Shown one piece after another: positions 13,007 through 21,032 of a stretch of 21,032 bases of DNA. The notes under the pieces are model-generated. The model ran no database searches, was not told the origin of the DNA, and was given only the letters and a program-made list of their open reading frames with translations. The stretch covers positions 1-21,032 of IMG/VR virus record IMGVR_UViG_3300025379_000093, one strand, 5' to 3'. Each line of letters starts with the position of its first letter. Position 1 is the first letter of the stretch. The DNA comes from a virus. Made by a program: the position numbers and the translations under genes.

Positions 13007-14362
13007 GTGGCAAGACTCAGTTTATGGCAAGATGGCCGACACAGTAACGATTACAAGTTTTTTGATCGCAGAATCAGTGAAATGTTTACCATTGGCGGCA
13101 CTGGCATTCTGTGTCACAAATACTTGGGCCCAATTGCACAGGGCACACAGTTGGCAACCACGGCGGCACAGGGTGCTGCGGGACCTGTAATTAACCTACC
13201 CGATACTAGCACAATCAATCTAGGCGATACTGTAACAGGTACAGGCATTCCCACAAATGCCAAGGTCATTGCCAAAGATGCCAGCACCATCACAATCAGC
13301 GCCAATACCACCAGTGCATTGGGCATTGGTGTTACCGTGGGCATCAGCGCCAGTGCTGCACAGCCCAGCTATACTAATCAAAGTGAGCAGAACATACAGG
13401 ACTTGCTGTGGCTAGAAAACAGAGACCGCAAGTATGATACCAGCATCTACAAGATGCGCGGCATTTATCAGCGTCAAGATCAAGACTTTGACCTAAGCCA
13501 ATTTGGGCTGTTTCTAGCCACTGGTACCATCTTTATGGTGTTTCACCTGCGTGACATGGTGGACTTGATTGGGCGCAAGCTCATGAACGGTGACGTGCTT
13601 GAACTACAGCACTTGACTGATTATGACGCACTTAATCAAGACGTGCCAGCAGCACTGAAACGCTTTTATGTTGTAGGCGATGCCAGCTTTGCAAGTGAAG
13701 GTTTTACCCCAACTTGGTGGCCGCACTTATGGCGTGTTAAATTGAACCCTCTAGTGGACAGCCAAGAATACAAAGACATTCTCAACAATGTCATGGCCAG
13801 TGATGGTACTACGCCAATTGGACAGTTGTTGACTACATTGGATACCAACTTGAAGATTAACGATGCAGTTATACGTGAGGCAGAAGCCAACGTACCGTTC
13901 AGCGGTTACGATACCAGCAGCCTCTATATTGCTCCTGAAACTATTGCAGACGAGCCAGACAAAACTGCCGATGATGTGGTTGATACCGCAGATGATGTAG
14001 CAGATACTGCCGACGAGGGTCCATTGACTCCGGGTTCTACAGTATATGGCTACTTGTCAGGATCAGCAGTAGCACCAAACGAACAAGCAATGGGAGTAGG
14101 TATCATGTTCCCTGCAAATCCAATCAGTGGCGACTACTTCCTACGCACAGACTACTTGCCAAATCGTGTGTTCCGCTTTGACGGCAAGCGTTGGGTCAGC
14201 ATCAATGATGTACAGCGCACAAGTCTTACACAAGGTGCAAATAATCAAACACAGTTGGGTACCTTTGTCAACGCAAGTGGTACGTTTACTAATGCAGATG
14301 GTGCTACAGTAAATGTCCGACAAAGCCTCAGCAAGGCCCTAACACCAAAGGCAGATAATTAA
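13007..14362 (+). CDS. 14: Probable neck protein, T4 gp14-like, with inserted domain
   Basis: The start is set at GTG 13007, with AAAGGA six bases upstream and just after a late promoter; the longer frame starts at TTG without a ribosome-binding site. The 451-aa protein opens with ARLSLWQDGRHSNDYKFFDR and ISEMFTIGGTGILCHKYLGP, where gp14-type proteins have a comparable block. It continues after an insert (about 46-118, a Thr/Gly/Ala beta module with TVTGTGIPTNAKVIAKD) with EQNIQDLLWLENRDRKYD, GDVLELQHLTDY and PTWWPHLWRVKLNPL. An acidic DTADDV-type repeat at about 319-338 leads to a C-terminal module with FLRTDYLPNRVFRFDGKRWV. T4 gp14 is 256 aa. The gp14 call relies on partial similarity and on gp15 following directly (TAATG overlap). 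Confidence 0.7.
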   Translation: MARLSLWQDGRHSNDYKFFDRRISEMFTIGGTGILCHKYLGPIAQGTQLATTAAQGAAGPVINLPDTSTINLGDTVTGTGIPTNAKVIAKDASTITISANTTSALGIGVTVGISASAAQPSYTNQSEQNIQDLLWLENRDRKYDTSIYKMRGIYQRQDQDFDLSQFGLFLATGTIFMVFHLRDMVDLIGRKLMNGDVLELQHLTDYDALNQDVPAALKRFYVVGDASFASEGFTPTWWPHLWRVKLNPLVDSQEYKDILNNVMASDGTTPIGQLLTTLDTNLKINDAVIREAEANVPFSGYDTSSLYIAPETIADEPDKTADDVVDTADDVADTADEGPLTPGSTVYGYLSGSAVAPNEQAMGVGIMFPANPISGDYFLRTDYLPNRVFRFDGKRWVSINDVQRTSLTQGANNQTQLGTFVNASGTFTNADGATVNVRQSLSKALTPKADN

Positions 14363-15750
14363 TGACAGCTCCTAGCAACTACTTTTATGATGGTCAAGTC
14401 CGTAGATTTGTAAGTCAGTTTATTCGAATGGTATCAAACTTCTACGTAGAGTTTGGTAAAGACAGCAATGGTGTAACTAGCCTACAGCGTGTACCAGTCA
14501 TGTATGGAGATCCCAGCAGACAAGCCGCACAAATTATTCGTAATAACAGTGAGAACACAATCAACGCTGTTCCCGCAATGGCTGTTTATATCAACGCCTT
14601 AGAATATGATCGTGAACGTTTGCAAGATCCTTATCTAGTTGAGAGTATGCAAATACGTCAACGACAGTTTGATCCAGTAACTGGTACCTATGGCGATGCT
14701 CAAGGACAAGCCTACACAGTTGAACGCTTGATGCCTGCGCCTTATAAACTGACACTGAAGCTGGATATTTGGACCAGCAACACAGAACAAAAACTACAGC
14801 TGATTGAACAATTGGCTGCATTGTTTAACCCGGCGATGGAAATACAAAGCACTGACAACTATATTGATTGGAGCAGTCTTAGTGTTGTACTGCTTACTGA
14901 TATAACATGGGACAGTCGTACTGTGCCCACAGGTGGCGAAGAACCTATCAGTGTTGCTACTATGAATTTTGACTTGCCCATCTGGATCAGCACCAGCGCC
15001 AAGGTCAAGAAAATGGGTGTTATACAACAAGTTATTACCAACTTCCAAGATCTACAGTCACTGGACAGCTTAGGACAGCAACAGGTTATTTCTGTGCTGA
15101 ACTATGGAGTACTGTTGAACTCCTATATCAGCAGCGGAGTTCCCTACTATACACTAAAACTGCTCAAGCCACAGGATGTAGTAAACTACAATGCCTATGG
15201 ACAAGACAGTGTAATTGCTGCAAGACACACTTGGGAACCATTGCTGAATCAGTATGGTGAATTTAAATCTGGTACTAGCGAGATACGCTTAACACAGCCT
15301 AACGGCAGTGAGATCATTGGCACCATTGCCACTAATCCCAGTGATGCAACAACCCTATTGTACACACCATTTGGCGACACGTTCCCGGCCAATACACTAA
15401 ATGCTGTCAATGCCATTATTGATCCACAGAATGTCAATGTGGGCAGCTTCTTAACCAATCCTTCAAACGGTACTCGTTATCTCTTGGTCAATGACATTGG
15501 CGACTACAATAACATTGCTGGTGCAGTTGCTTGGAAGGGCACTGACGGAAATGATTTGGTTGCACATGCCAACGATATTGTTGAATATAATGGCGCACAC
15601 TGGCGAGTGGTATTTGACAGTGCCAATGAAAATAGTTTACAATATGTAACAAATCTAACAACCGGTATTCAATACAAATGGCAAAACAACCAATGGTCAA
15701 AGAGCTACGACGGACTGTACAACGAGGGCGAGTGGATGCTGGTCCTTTGA
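14362..15750 (+). CDS. 15: Tail sheath stabiliser / tail completion protein, T4 gp15-like
   Basis: This 462-aa protein caps the tail and joins it to the neck; T4 gp15 is 272 aa. The N-terminal 230 residues have the family plan: NYFYDGQVRRFVSQFIRM (as in gp15 'YFYNSSFRRY'), LQRVPVMYGDPSRQAAQII, a central PAPYKLTLKLDIWTSNTEQK, QLIEQLAALFNPAMEIQ, and ISVATMNFDLPIWISTSAKV. After about residue 255 there is a C-terminal extension absent from T4 gp15, with beta-rich segments (SEIRLTQPNGSEIIGTI, GSFLTNPSNGTRYLLVNDIG) and a Trp/Tyr-rich tail (YKWQNNQWSKSYDGLY). The start overlaps the gp14 stop (TAATG). The last 73 bases overlap the NUDIX gene in another frame. Confidence 0.88.
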   Translation: MTAPSNYFYDGQVRRFVSQFIRMVSNFYVEFGKDSNGVTSLQRVPVMYGDPSRQAAQIIRNNSENTINAVPAMAVYINALEYDRERLQDPYLVESMQIRQRQFDPVTGTYGDAQGQAYTVERLMPAPYKLTLKLDIWTSNTEQKLQLIEQLAALFNPAMEIQSTDNYIDWSSLSVVLLTDITWDSRTVPTGGEEPISVATMNFDLPIWISTSAKVKKMGVIQQVITNFQDLQSLDSLGQQQVISVLNYGVLLNSYISSGVPYYTLKLLKPQDVVNYNAYGQDSVIAARHTWEPLLNQYGEFKSGTSEIRLTQPNGSEIIGTIATNPSDATTLLYTPFGDTFPANTLNAVNAIIDPQNVNVGSFLTNPSNGTRYLLVNDIGDYNNIAGAVAWKGTDGNDLVAHANDIVEYNGAHWRVVFDSANENSLQYVTNLTTGIQYKWQNNQWSKSYDGLYNEGEWMLVL

Positions 15751-16160
15751 TTGGTGCCGGGGCCTTAATCTACTGTAGAACTACTCACAGATATCTTTTC
15801 TTACTGCGCGATGGCGGAACACACAGCGGCACTTGGGGCCTTGTTGGCGGTAAAATTGAACCAGGCGAAACAGTTGTTGCTGGACTGACTAGAGAGATTG
15901 CCGAAGAATTAGGTGGCATTATTAAAGATGCTAAATTGGTGCCAATTGAAAAGTTTACTAGCGACACCAACAAGTTTGAATACCACACCTACGTTATACG
16001 TGTGGACGAGGAGTTTGTACCTACACTAAACAGTGAGCATCGCGGCTACTGTTGGGTACCACTAAATGACTACCCCCGGCCTCTGCATCCGGGGGTTTGG
16101 CGTACATTCAAATTTAGCAGCGTTATCGATAAGATACGCACACTAGAAACATTAACCTAA
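15678..16160 (+). CDS. NUDIX hydrolase
   Basis: This is a 160-aa protein. Residues 60-82 hold a complete NUDIX box: GKIEPGE, then TVVAGLT, then REIAEELGG, fitting Gx5Ex7REUxEExG. The two Glu of REIAEE bind the metal. The enzyme would cleave a nucleoside diphosphate linked to another group; the substrate cannot be read from the sequence. The flanks GAGALIYCRTTHRYLFLLRD and SGTWGLVGG are normal NUDIX strands. The start is uncertain: ATG 15678, ATG 15693 and GTG 15732 are all in frame, and only the GTG has a purine-rich site upstream. ELRRTVQRGR before the core argues for an early start. It lies downstream of gp15 and ends by overlapping the leftward GNGPS gene by 9 bp. Phages use NUDIX enzymes for nucleotide housekeeping or RNA cap/NAD removal. 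Confidence 0.88.
   Translation: MAKQPMVKELRRTVQRGRVDAGPLIGAGALIYCRTTHRYLFLLRDGGTHSGTWGLVGGKIEPGETVVAGLTREIAEELGGIIKDAKLVPIEKFTSDTNKFEYHTYVIRVDEEFVPTLNSEHRGYCWVPLNDYPRPLHPGVWRTFKFSSVIDKIRTLETLT
16072..16096 (+). other. GC-rich hairpin inside the end of the NUDIX gene
   Basis: ACCCCCGG and CCGGGGGT form a perfect 8-bp stem around a 9-nt loop (16080-16088), about 65 nt before the NUDIX stop and close to the convergent junction with the GNGPS gene. Only TTT follows, so it is a weak or factor-assisted terminator at best. Confidence 0.4.
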
Positions 16161-16901
16161 GTCTACTTCTAGTACAAATTCTCTAAAGGTAATTTGGCGT
16201 AGGTTAAGTTGATACTTCCAACTGTCGGGCATGTAGTAATCTTTTGTAGGACTTACACGCACAAAGTCTACATCAGGATACAGTTTCATAACCTGTAGTA
16301 GTGCGTTTATAAAGTTTGTTTCTGTAGTTGGACTGAGTGTGTCTGGGTAGCCAGGAGTACCAGCATAGACATTGAATTGATAGTCAGTGTGTCCACTGTG
16401 CAGATCAAATCCCATTAGATAAACTTGTTTGTGTCCGTCAAAGCAGGCCAAGTAGGCTGCTGTTGCACCCATGTTCCAGTTAGGGTTTTGAGGCACAAGA
16501 TAAAACTTACCAGGGTAGCTCAATACCATTTGTGCTGTACCATAGATGATGGTTTGATCGCAGTGGCCACCGTTTACCAGTTCACTAGCAACTTCATCGT
16601 TGGCTACAACAAAGTCTGGAAGAAAGTCGCGCACAATGGCATTGCAGCCGTATGTCTGTACTGCACCTGCTGCCAACAATCCGCCCTTGTGATTTTTGAG
16701 AAAATCAAATAGTTGATCGTGATGTTCTGTTCTGCTGGGCCCATTGCCTAAAACCACAGCTCGACCACTGGTTTGTCTGTTATCAACTGCGCTGTTGATG
16801 CGCTCAACTGTTTTTTGCCAGTCGCCATCTTGGTAAGTCATTTCAGTAATGACATCTTCTCCCATGTAGCTGCTGCGGTATAATTGTTTAATCTTTTGCA
16901 T
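16152..16901 (-). CDS. GNGPS-motif protein, possibly glycosyltransferase/MptE-like (DUF115) fold
   Basis: This is a 249-aa protein. Motifs in order: AVVLGNGPSR (GNGPS at 52-56), GGLLAAGAVQTYGCNAIVRD, PDFVVANDE (Asp96, Asp102), TIIYGTAQMV, GKFYLVPQNPNWNMGATAAY, and QVYLMGFDL (161-167). The GNGPS loop followed by a Rossmann-like strand pattern and a 'DFVVANDE' strand resembles GT42-type sialyltransferases and the DUF115/MptE-like family, both of which bind nucleotide substrates. I recall close hypothetical relatives in T4-like cyanophages and pelagiphages. The substrate is unknown. It has AGGA seven bases before the ATG and an AATAAATA late element upstream. It lies downstream of the LamG adhesin, so modification of a virion protein or of host glycans is possible, which is inference. 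Confidence 0.7.
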   Translation of the reverse strand: MQKIKQLYRSSYMGEDVITEMTYQDGDWQKTVERINSAVDNRQTSGRAVVLGNGPSRTEHHDQLFDFLKNHKGGLLAAGAVQTYGCNAIVRDFLPDFVVANDEVASELVNGGHCDQTIIYGTAQMVLSYPGKFYLVPQNPNWNMGATAAYLACFDGHKQVYLMGFDLHSGHTDYQFNVYAGTPGYPDTLSPTTETNFINALLQVMKLYPDVDFVRVSPTKDYYMPDSWKYQLNLRQITFREFVLEVDLG

Positions 16902-16918
16902 GTTGTTATCCTATAGTG

Positions 16919-16926
16919 TATTTATT
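16919..16926 (-). promoter_or_regulatory. T4-type late promoter (AATAAATA) for the GNGPS gene
   Basis: The minus strand reads AATAAATA (7 of 8 matches), overlapping the TAA stop of the LamG gene. T4 spacing gives a start near 16913 and a short leader that begins at the AGGA site. Confidence 0.5.
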
Positions 16927-19900
16927 GAGCTATGTCACTAATAGTTGGAGGAGTAAAGTTGCCAGTGTAACGTGCATATTTGGTAATGCGTACATCGTCT
17001 AGATACCCGTTGAATGACACATTGTTTGAAGATCCCAGTGTCACTGGAAGCGTAGCCACTGCTTGCGGGGTACCGCTGATTGTGCCAGTAGCCGATGATA
17101 CTCCATTGATATAGATGGTTAATGCGCCGGCATTGTTTACAAACGCCAAATGATACCATTGCCCCGTTGATAATGTAGTACTTGTGGTCAAAGTCTGTGC
17201 TGAACCGTTGTAGTAATACCAACGAACTGTACCGCCAGCAATTGGGCCAAATGCCCAGTAGGTACTGGTACCTGTTGCACCCAAGCAGCCCAATACAGTG
17301 GATTCACCGTTGCCGCCAGTAGTGAATGCGTTGGCATAGATCCAGTATTCAACTGTGTATGATCCAAGCCACCATTGCAATGCTGGTAGTGATTGGAATG
17401 ACTGCAAGTACGCTCCGCTAGTACCAGTGAACTGTAGACTTCTAGTACCATATTTGACTGTACTGGTACTTGTTTGTATGTTACCAACGGTTGCAAAATT
17501 AAACGAACCGTGTTGATCAACAATACCGCCGTTGTTGAAGTTTAGCAAAAGAGTTGCTGGAGTAGAGTTGGCATAGTTTGTCAGTGGTGCTGTGGGAGGA
17601 GTAAATGCAGTGGTATACACCGCAGTTCCCGGGGTAATTCTAACATCACTGATGTATCCCGGGAAGTAGGCATTGCTACCGTTGTTGTTGTTGGCAACAG
17701 ATAGTGCCCCAGCGCCAGTAAATGAAGATAAAGTTACCGACGCTGTACCAGCAGCAACACCGTTTAAGAAGAAGTAGACTGTTGTGCCCGAGACACTGAT
17801 GGCAATATGATTCCAAGTACTTGCATAAATGTTGACTGTGCTTGAGTTGTAGGTGCCGTTACTTGTTCCACTTCCGCCAGATTGTGGTTGCCAGCTAATC
17901 ACCCCTGCTGTACCACCGCTAGCAGATCCAGTCAAGTATACACCCCATTCGTAGTCGCTGGTGCCGGTACGACCTTTTTGTATTAGGTTGTAGTTGGTGT
18001 TACTCCAAGTACTAGAGAAGTTGACCCAAAACTCAATGGTCATGTTGCGATTGGCAATGCCCTGTAGCGTGGTTGTACTTGGTACAGTCAGATAATCAGT
18101 ACTGCCATTGAAGTATGCGCTGCCACCGTTTGTCGTTGGCGAGTAGATCACCCCTGGAGAGAATGGGGTAAAGGCTTGAGCACTCGGAGTACCCGTTGGG
18201 GTTATTGTATAGTTATTGGTTGAGTTGTCTTTGAAACGGTTACTTTGGCAAGTCAACACAGCAGTGCCTGATACTGCTGTCAAAGGTGTAGTGCTCGGAG
18301 TAAAGTTAGTAGTGTAGACTGCTGTACCGTTAACTACGCGAGCATTGGAAATATAGCCATTCCAAAAATAAGTGTTGCCTGAAGTTTGACGACCAATTGA
18401 ACCAGATCCTGCTATACCAATACTGGTCACTGTAAGTGTACCCGAACCAGATGCAACACCATTTAAATATACAGTCAAAGTAGTTCCGTTGCGAACTGCT
18501 GCAATGTGTGTCCATTGATTAATGGGAACTGTGCCTGTTCCTATTGCAGTATATGTACTAGCACCAGTAGCATAACTAAATGCCAGTGTTCCCGAACTAT
18601 TCAACCACAGTTGCCACATCCCGTTGGCGTAAGAACCAAATGCGTTTAACCAATTGTCAATTGCAATTTGACCTGTGCCATATGCCGATGTGTAGACCCA
18701 GCATTCTACTGTAAAGTTATTTGTACCAAATACAAATGCTCCAGTTGGCACAGTTAGATAATCAGTGCTGCCGTTGAACAAGTTGCTCCAGCCCATTTGA
18801 CTGTAGGGACTGAATGTGCCCTGTGCAGTTGTGCCTGCACGAGTTATGATGTTGTTGAATTCACTGTTGTCTGCAAAGCCACCGTTGGTAGCGCCACCGT
18901 TGTTCTGTAGTGTCAACAAGCTGGTGTTTGCCACTGCGGTCAGTGGTTGATAAGTGGGCGCAAAAGTTGCTGTATATAGTGCAGTACCATTGACTACACG
19001 AACATCACTTAGATATCCTGCAAATTTAAGGGTAGTGGTTGCATCTCTATAGTCAACAGTACTGGCAATGGTACAGTATGTATCAGTACAAGATGTTGCA
19101 CTTGCTGCTGACCCAACCTGTGTGCCGTTCATATACAGATAGATTGTTCCACTGACCTTGACCATTGCAATATGAGTCCAGCTGTTCAATGCGATTACAG
19201 TAGTTGACGTGAACAATGTAGTGGCGTTGACATAAACATAGGGCTGATTTGATGAGTTAATTGCCAAAGCTACTCCGCTAGCCGATGTTCCAACTGCTCG
19301 TGTGTCAAACAAACACATGGTCTTGCCTGCCACTGTGGGATATACCCACATTTCAACTGTGTAGTTGCTGGTGCCAAACGCAAATTGACTACCCGGGGCT
19401 GCTGTCAAATAATCTGCTGTACCACTAAAGTAAGTTGCGCTAAGTTTAGATAAATTTGAAACTGTTGCCGTTGGTACAGTAAACGGATAAGTGTTGTTGA
19501 CAACTTTGACGTTACCAGTGGGTGTTAATGTAAGTGCATTAGAACTTGCATCAACAATGGCATTGCCTTGACAAGTCAACAATGTGGTATTGGCAATTGC
19601 AGTTAATGGGGCAGTCGGGGGCGTAAAGTTACTAGTATATACTGCTGTGCCAACAACTAAACGCAAGTTGCTGATATAGCCAGGCATATATTCTTGTGTA
19701 TTATCTAAACTACCAATAAAGAATCCAGATGCAGTGAAGTTGCTGTTTGTAGATGTAGTAGTCGATCCTACACCTGTGCCATTGATATATGCAGTGATGG
19801 TAGCACCATTGCGAACAAATGCAAAATGATACCATGTATTGGTAGCAATAACCCCTGAACTAGATGCAATTTGTCTAGCACCGTTGTAATACATCACAAC

Positions 19901-21032
19901 AATACCTGAACTATCAGTACCAATGTTGAAACCTGTTGTGCCTCTAGTGATGGAAAACCAATCCATATAGTTATACAATGCGGTATGGTATACCCAACCT
20001 TCAATAGTGAAGTTACTATTTCCTATTGTTGTACTTAGTGTACCACTTAAACTTGAGCCTGCACTAGTAGAAGTACCATTAAAGTAAACACTATAACCAA
20101 TATTGGCTGTGATGCTGGATGGTGTGGCAAACGGAGAGGCTGGGGAGATGTTTACTGTGCCATTCTTGGTTATTGCGAGGTTGTTTGCACTTTTGTCAAC
20201 AATGCTGGTTGATTGGCTGGTCAATAGTGCTGTGTTTGCTACTGAGGTTAGTGATGTTGTGCTTGGAGTAAAGTTTGCGGTGTATAGTGCTGCGCCGTTG
20301 ACCAATCTCAAGTTAGACACATATCCATTGATATAATATGAACCAGATACTGCGTATCCAATATAAAATGTGTTGGAATTAGAGTCTATTACTCTTGAAC
20401 CAATGCTGGTGTTTGTTGCACCAACTTGCGCTCCATCTAAGAAGAAGTAGGTATTGGATCCGCTTCTAGACACTGCAACATGGTGCCACGTATATGTTGT
20501 CAGTGTGCCTGTTCCAACTTGAATGTTATAACCTGTACTACTAGAGTTGTATCCCAATTGGAGTAGGCTACCACCGTTGAATACTGAATTAACAATAAGC
20601 CAATAAGAACCACTTCCAGTACCGTCATTAAGATTACCCAGTAACAACATTTTTCCAGTGCTCATGGGGAATATCCAAGCCTCAATGGTAAAGTTGTTGC
20701 TGCCTACTTGTAGTGCGCTGGGGGTACCTAAAGTTAAGTACCCACTAGAGCCGTCAAACAAGTTACTGTAGTAACCATCACCCAAGTAGGGTGTAGTCAA
20801 TGTTGGGCGTGTGTTGCCCACAATGGTCACTGCGGTGTTATTGCTGCTGGCATCTGCAATAAAACTTGTATTGGTAGTTTCGCCGTTGAGCAACATGGTG
20901 GTTGAGGTAAACTGCGGATCATATGCAGATAGTGTCAGTGCAATGTTGCCCGAAGTTGTGGTCTCGTTGTACAAGTCTGTGGCATTGACATAGAAATAGA
21001 AAGTTTGAACGCCGCCGCTGACAGCAACTGTG
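16922..21032 (-). CDS. Large LamG-repeat (concanavalin-like) phage adhesin, N-terminus beyond window
   Basis: The frame is open to the right edge: upstream of the TTG at 20974 it continues as VAVSGGVQTFYFYVNATD, so the true start lies outside. At least 1370 residues are visible. There are six laminin-G/concanavalin-type domains, each with F-NGS-DYLTV, NFTIE-WVY, W-H-A-VR-GT---YLNG and NGYISN-R-VNGTA-YT-NFTP--PLT. Approximate positions, from the first domain leftwards: 20765-20215, 20095-19560, 19440-18905, 18780-18240, 18117-17535 and 17440-16925. Such domains bind glycans or proteins and are common in phage tail fibres and decoration proteins. The protein is Ser/Thr/Gly-rich with almost no Cys or Lys. 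A receptor-binding or virion-surface role is inferred. It ends at the promoter of the GNGPS gene. Confidence 0.87.
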   Translation of the reverse strand, partial: TVAVSGGVQTFYFYVNATDLYNETTTSGNIALTLSAYDPQFTSTTMLLNGETTNTSFIADASSNNTAVTIVGNTRPTLTTPYLGDGYYSNLFDGSSGYLTLGTPSALQVGSNNFTIEAWIFPMSTGKMLLLGNLNDGTGSGSYWLIVNSVFNGGSLLQLGYNSSSTGYNIQVGTGTLTTYTWHHVAVSRSGSNTYFFLDGAQVGATNTSIGSRVIDSNSNTFYIGYAVSGSYYINGYVSNLRLVNGAALYTANFTPSTTSLTSVANTALLTSQSTSIVDKSANNLAITKNGTVNISPASPFATPSSITANIGYSVYFNGTSTSAGSSLSGTLSTTIGNSNFTIEGWVYHTALYNYMDWFSITRGTTGFNIGTDSSGIVVMYYNGARQIASSSGVIATNTWYHFAFVRNGATITAYINGTGVGSTTTSTNSNFTASGFFIGSLDNTQEYMPGYISNLRLVVGTAVYTSNFTPPTAPLTAIANTTLLTCQGNAIVDASSNALTLTPTGNVKVVNNTYPFTVPTATVSNLSKLSATYFSGTADYLTAAPGSQFAFGTSNYTVEMWVYPTVAGKTMCLFDTRAVGTSASGVALAINSSNQPYVYVNATTLFTSTTVIALNSWTHIAMVKVSGTIYLYMNGTQVGSAASATSCTDTYCTIASTVDYRDATTTLKFAGYLSDVRVVNGTALYTATFAPTYQPLTAVANTSLLTLQNNGGATNGGFADNSEFNNIITRAGTTAQGTFSPYSQMGWSNLFNGSTDYLTVPTGAFVFGTNNFTVECWVYTSAYGTGQIAIDNWLNAFGSYANGMWQLWLNSSGTLAFSYATGASTYTAIGTGTVPINQWTHIAAVRNGTTLTVYLNGVASGSGTLTVTSIGIAGSGSIGRQTSGNTYFWNGYISNARVVNGTAVYTTNFTPSTTPLTAVSGTAVLTCQSNRFKDNSTNNYTITPTGTPSAQAFTPFSPGVIYSPTTNGGSAYFNGSTDYLTVPSTTTLQGIANRNMTIEFWVNFSSTWSNTNYNLIQKGRTGTSDYEWGVYLTGSASGGTAGVISWQPQSGGSGTSNGTYNSSTVNIYASTWNHIAISVSGTTVYFFLNGVAAGTASVTLSSFTGAGALSVANNNNGSNAYFPGYISDVRITPGTAVYTTAFTPPTAPLTNYANSTPATLLLNFNNGGIVDQHGSFNFATVGNIQTSTSTVKYGTRSLQFTGTSGAYLQSFQSLPALQWWLGSYTVEYWIYANAFTTGGNGESTVLGCLGATGTSTYWAFGPIAGGTVRWYYYNGSAQTLTTSTTLSTGQWYHLAFVNNAGALTIYINGVSSATGTISGTPQAVATLPVTLGSSNNVSFNGYLDDVRITKYARYTGNFTPPTISDIAQ

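Noticed and set aside
16922-21032. Repeated DNA blocks in the LamG gene as a possible CRISPR or tandem repeat array.
   Set aside because: The period is about 670 bp, the repeats are diverged and in one reading frame; they are protein domains.

Overview
The window is a late/structural-gene region of a T4-like contractile-tailed phage (myovirus), probably from an uncultured aquatic relative of T4-type cyanophages and pelagiphages. The evidence is a set of recognisable T4-family proteins: tail sheath gp18, tail tube gp19, neck proteins gp13 and gp14-like, sheath-stabiliser gp15, head-completion nuclease gp4, small terminase gp16-like and a gp1-type dNMP kinase. Most late genes have a TATAAATA-like T4 late promoter element in front. 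Nearly every base is coding, neighbours often overlap by TAATG or ATGA, and there are no tRNAs, CRISPR arrays or insertion sequences. Host and species cannot be named from the sequence.

Layout, left to right. 1-5235 is leftward and late: a partial Lys/Ala-rich protein running off the left edge, a Cys-rich unknown, gp16-like terminase small subunit, gp4-like nuclease, a free-standing HNH homing endonuclease, two small conserved proteins, a tail-tube-fold protein (gp48/gp54-like) and gp19. 5269-8817 is a giant gp18 (1182 aa against about 660 in T4) with inserted domains. 8925-9272 is a rightward zinc-ribbon/degenerate HNH protein whose 3' end is antisense to the leftward dNMP kinase (9187-9867). 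9922-11195 holds a small nuclease-toxin-like protein and gp13. 11237-12939 is a leftward unit of three genes driven by sigma70-type promoters. 13007-16160 is the only long rightward block: gp14-like, gp15 and a NUDIX hydrolase. 16152-16901 is a GNGPS-motif protein, and 16922-21032 is a large adhesin-like protein with six LamG-type repeats, cut by the right edge.

Regulation is the most interesting part. Three sigma70-type promoters (TTGACA/T with 17-18 nt spacing) precede probable early genes. Two of them put the predicted transcription start on the A of the ATG, predicting leaderless early mRNAs. Two intergenic hairpins, before gp13 and before the dNMP kinase, each combine a terminator-like stem, a promoter element in the 5' arm or loop, and the downstream ribosome-binding site in the 3' arm. 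Readthrough RNA would fold and be terminated or silenced, while RNA from the local promoter would lack the 5' arm and be translated. The first would keep a late gene off in early transcripts, and the second would keep an early gene off in late transcripts.
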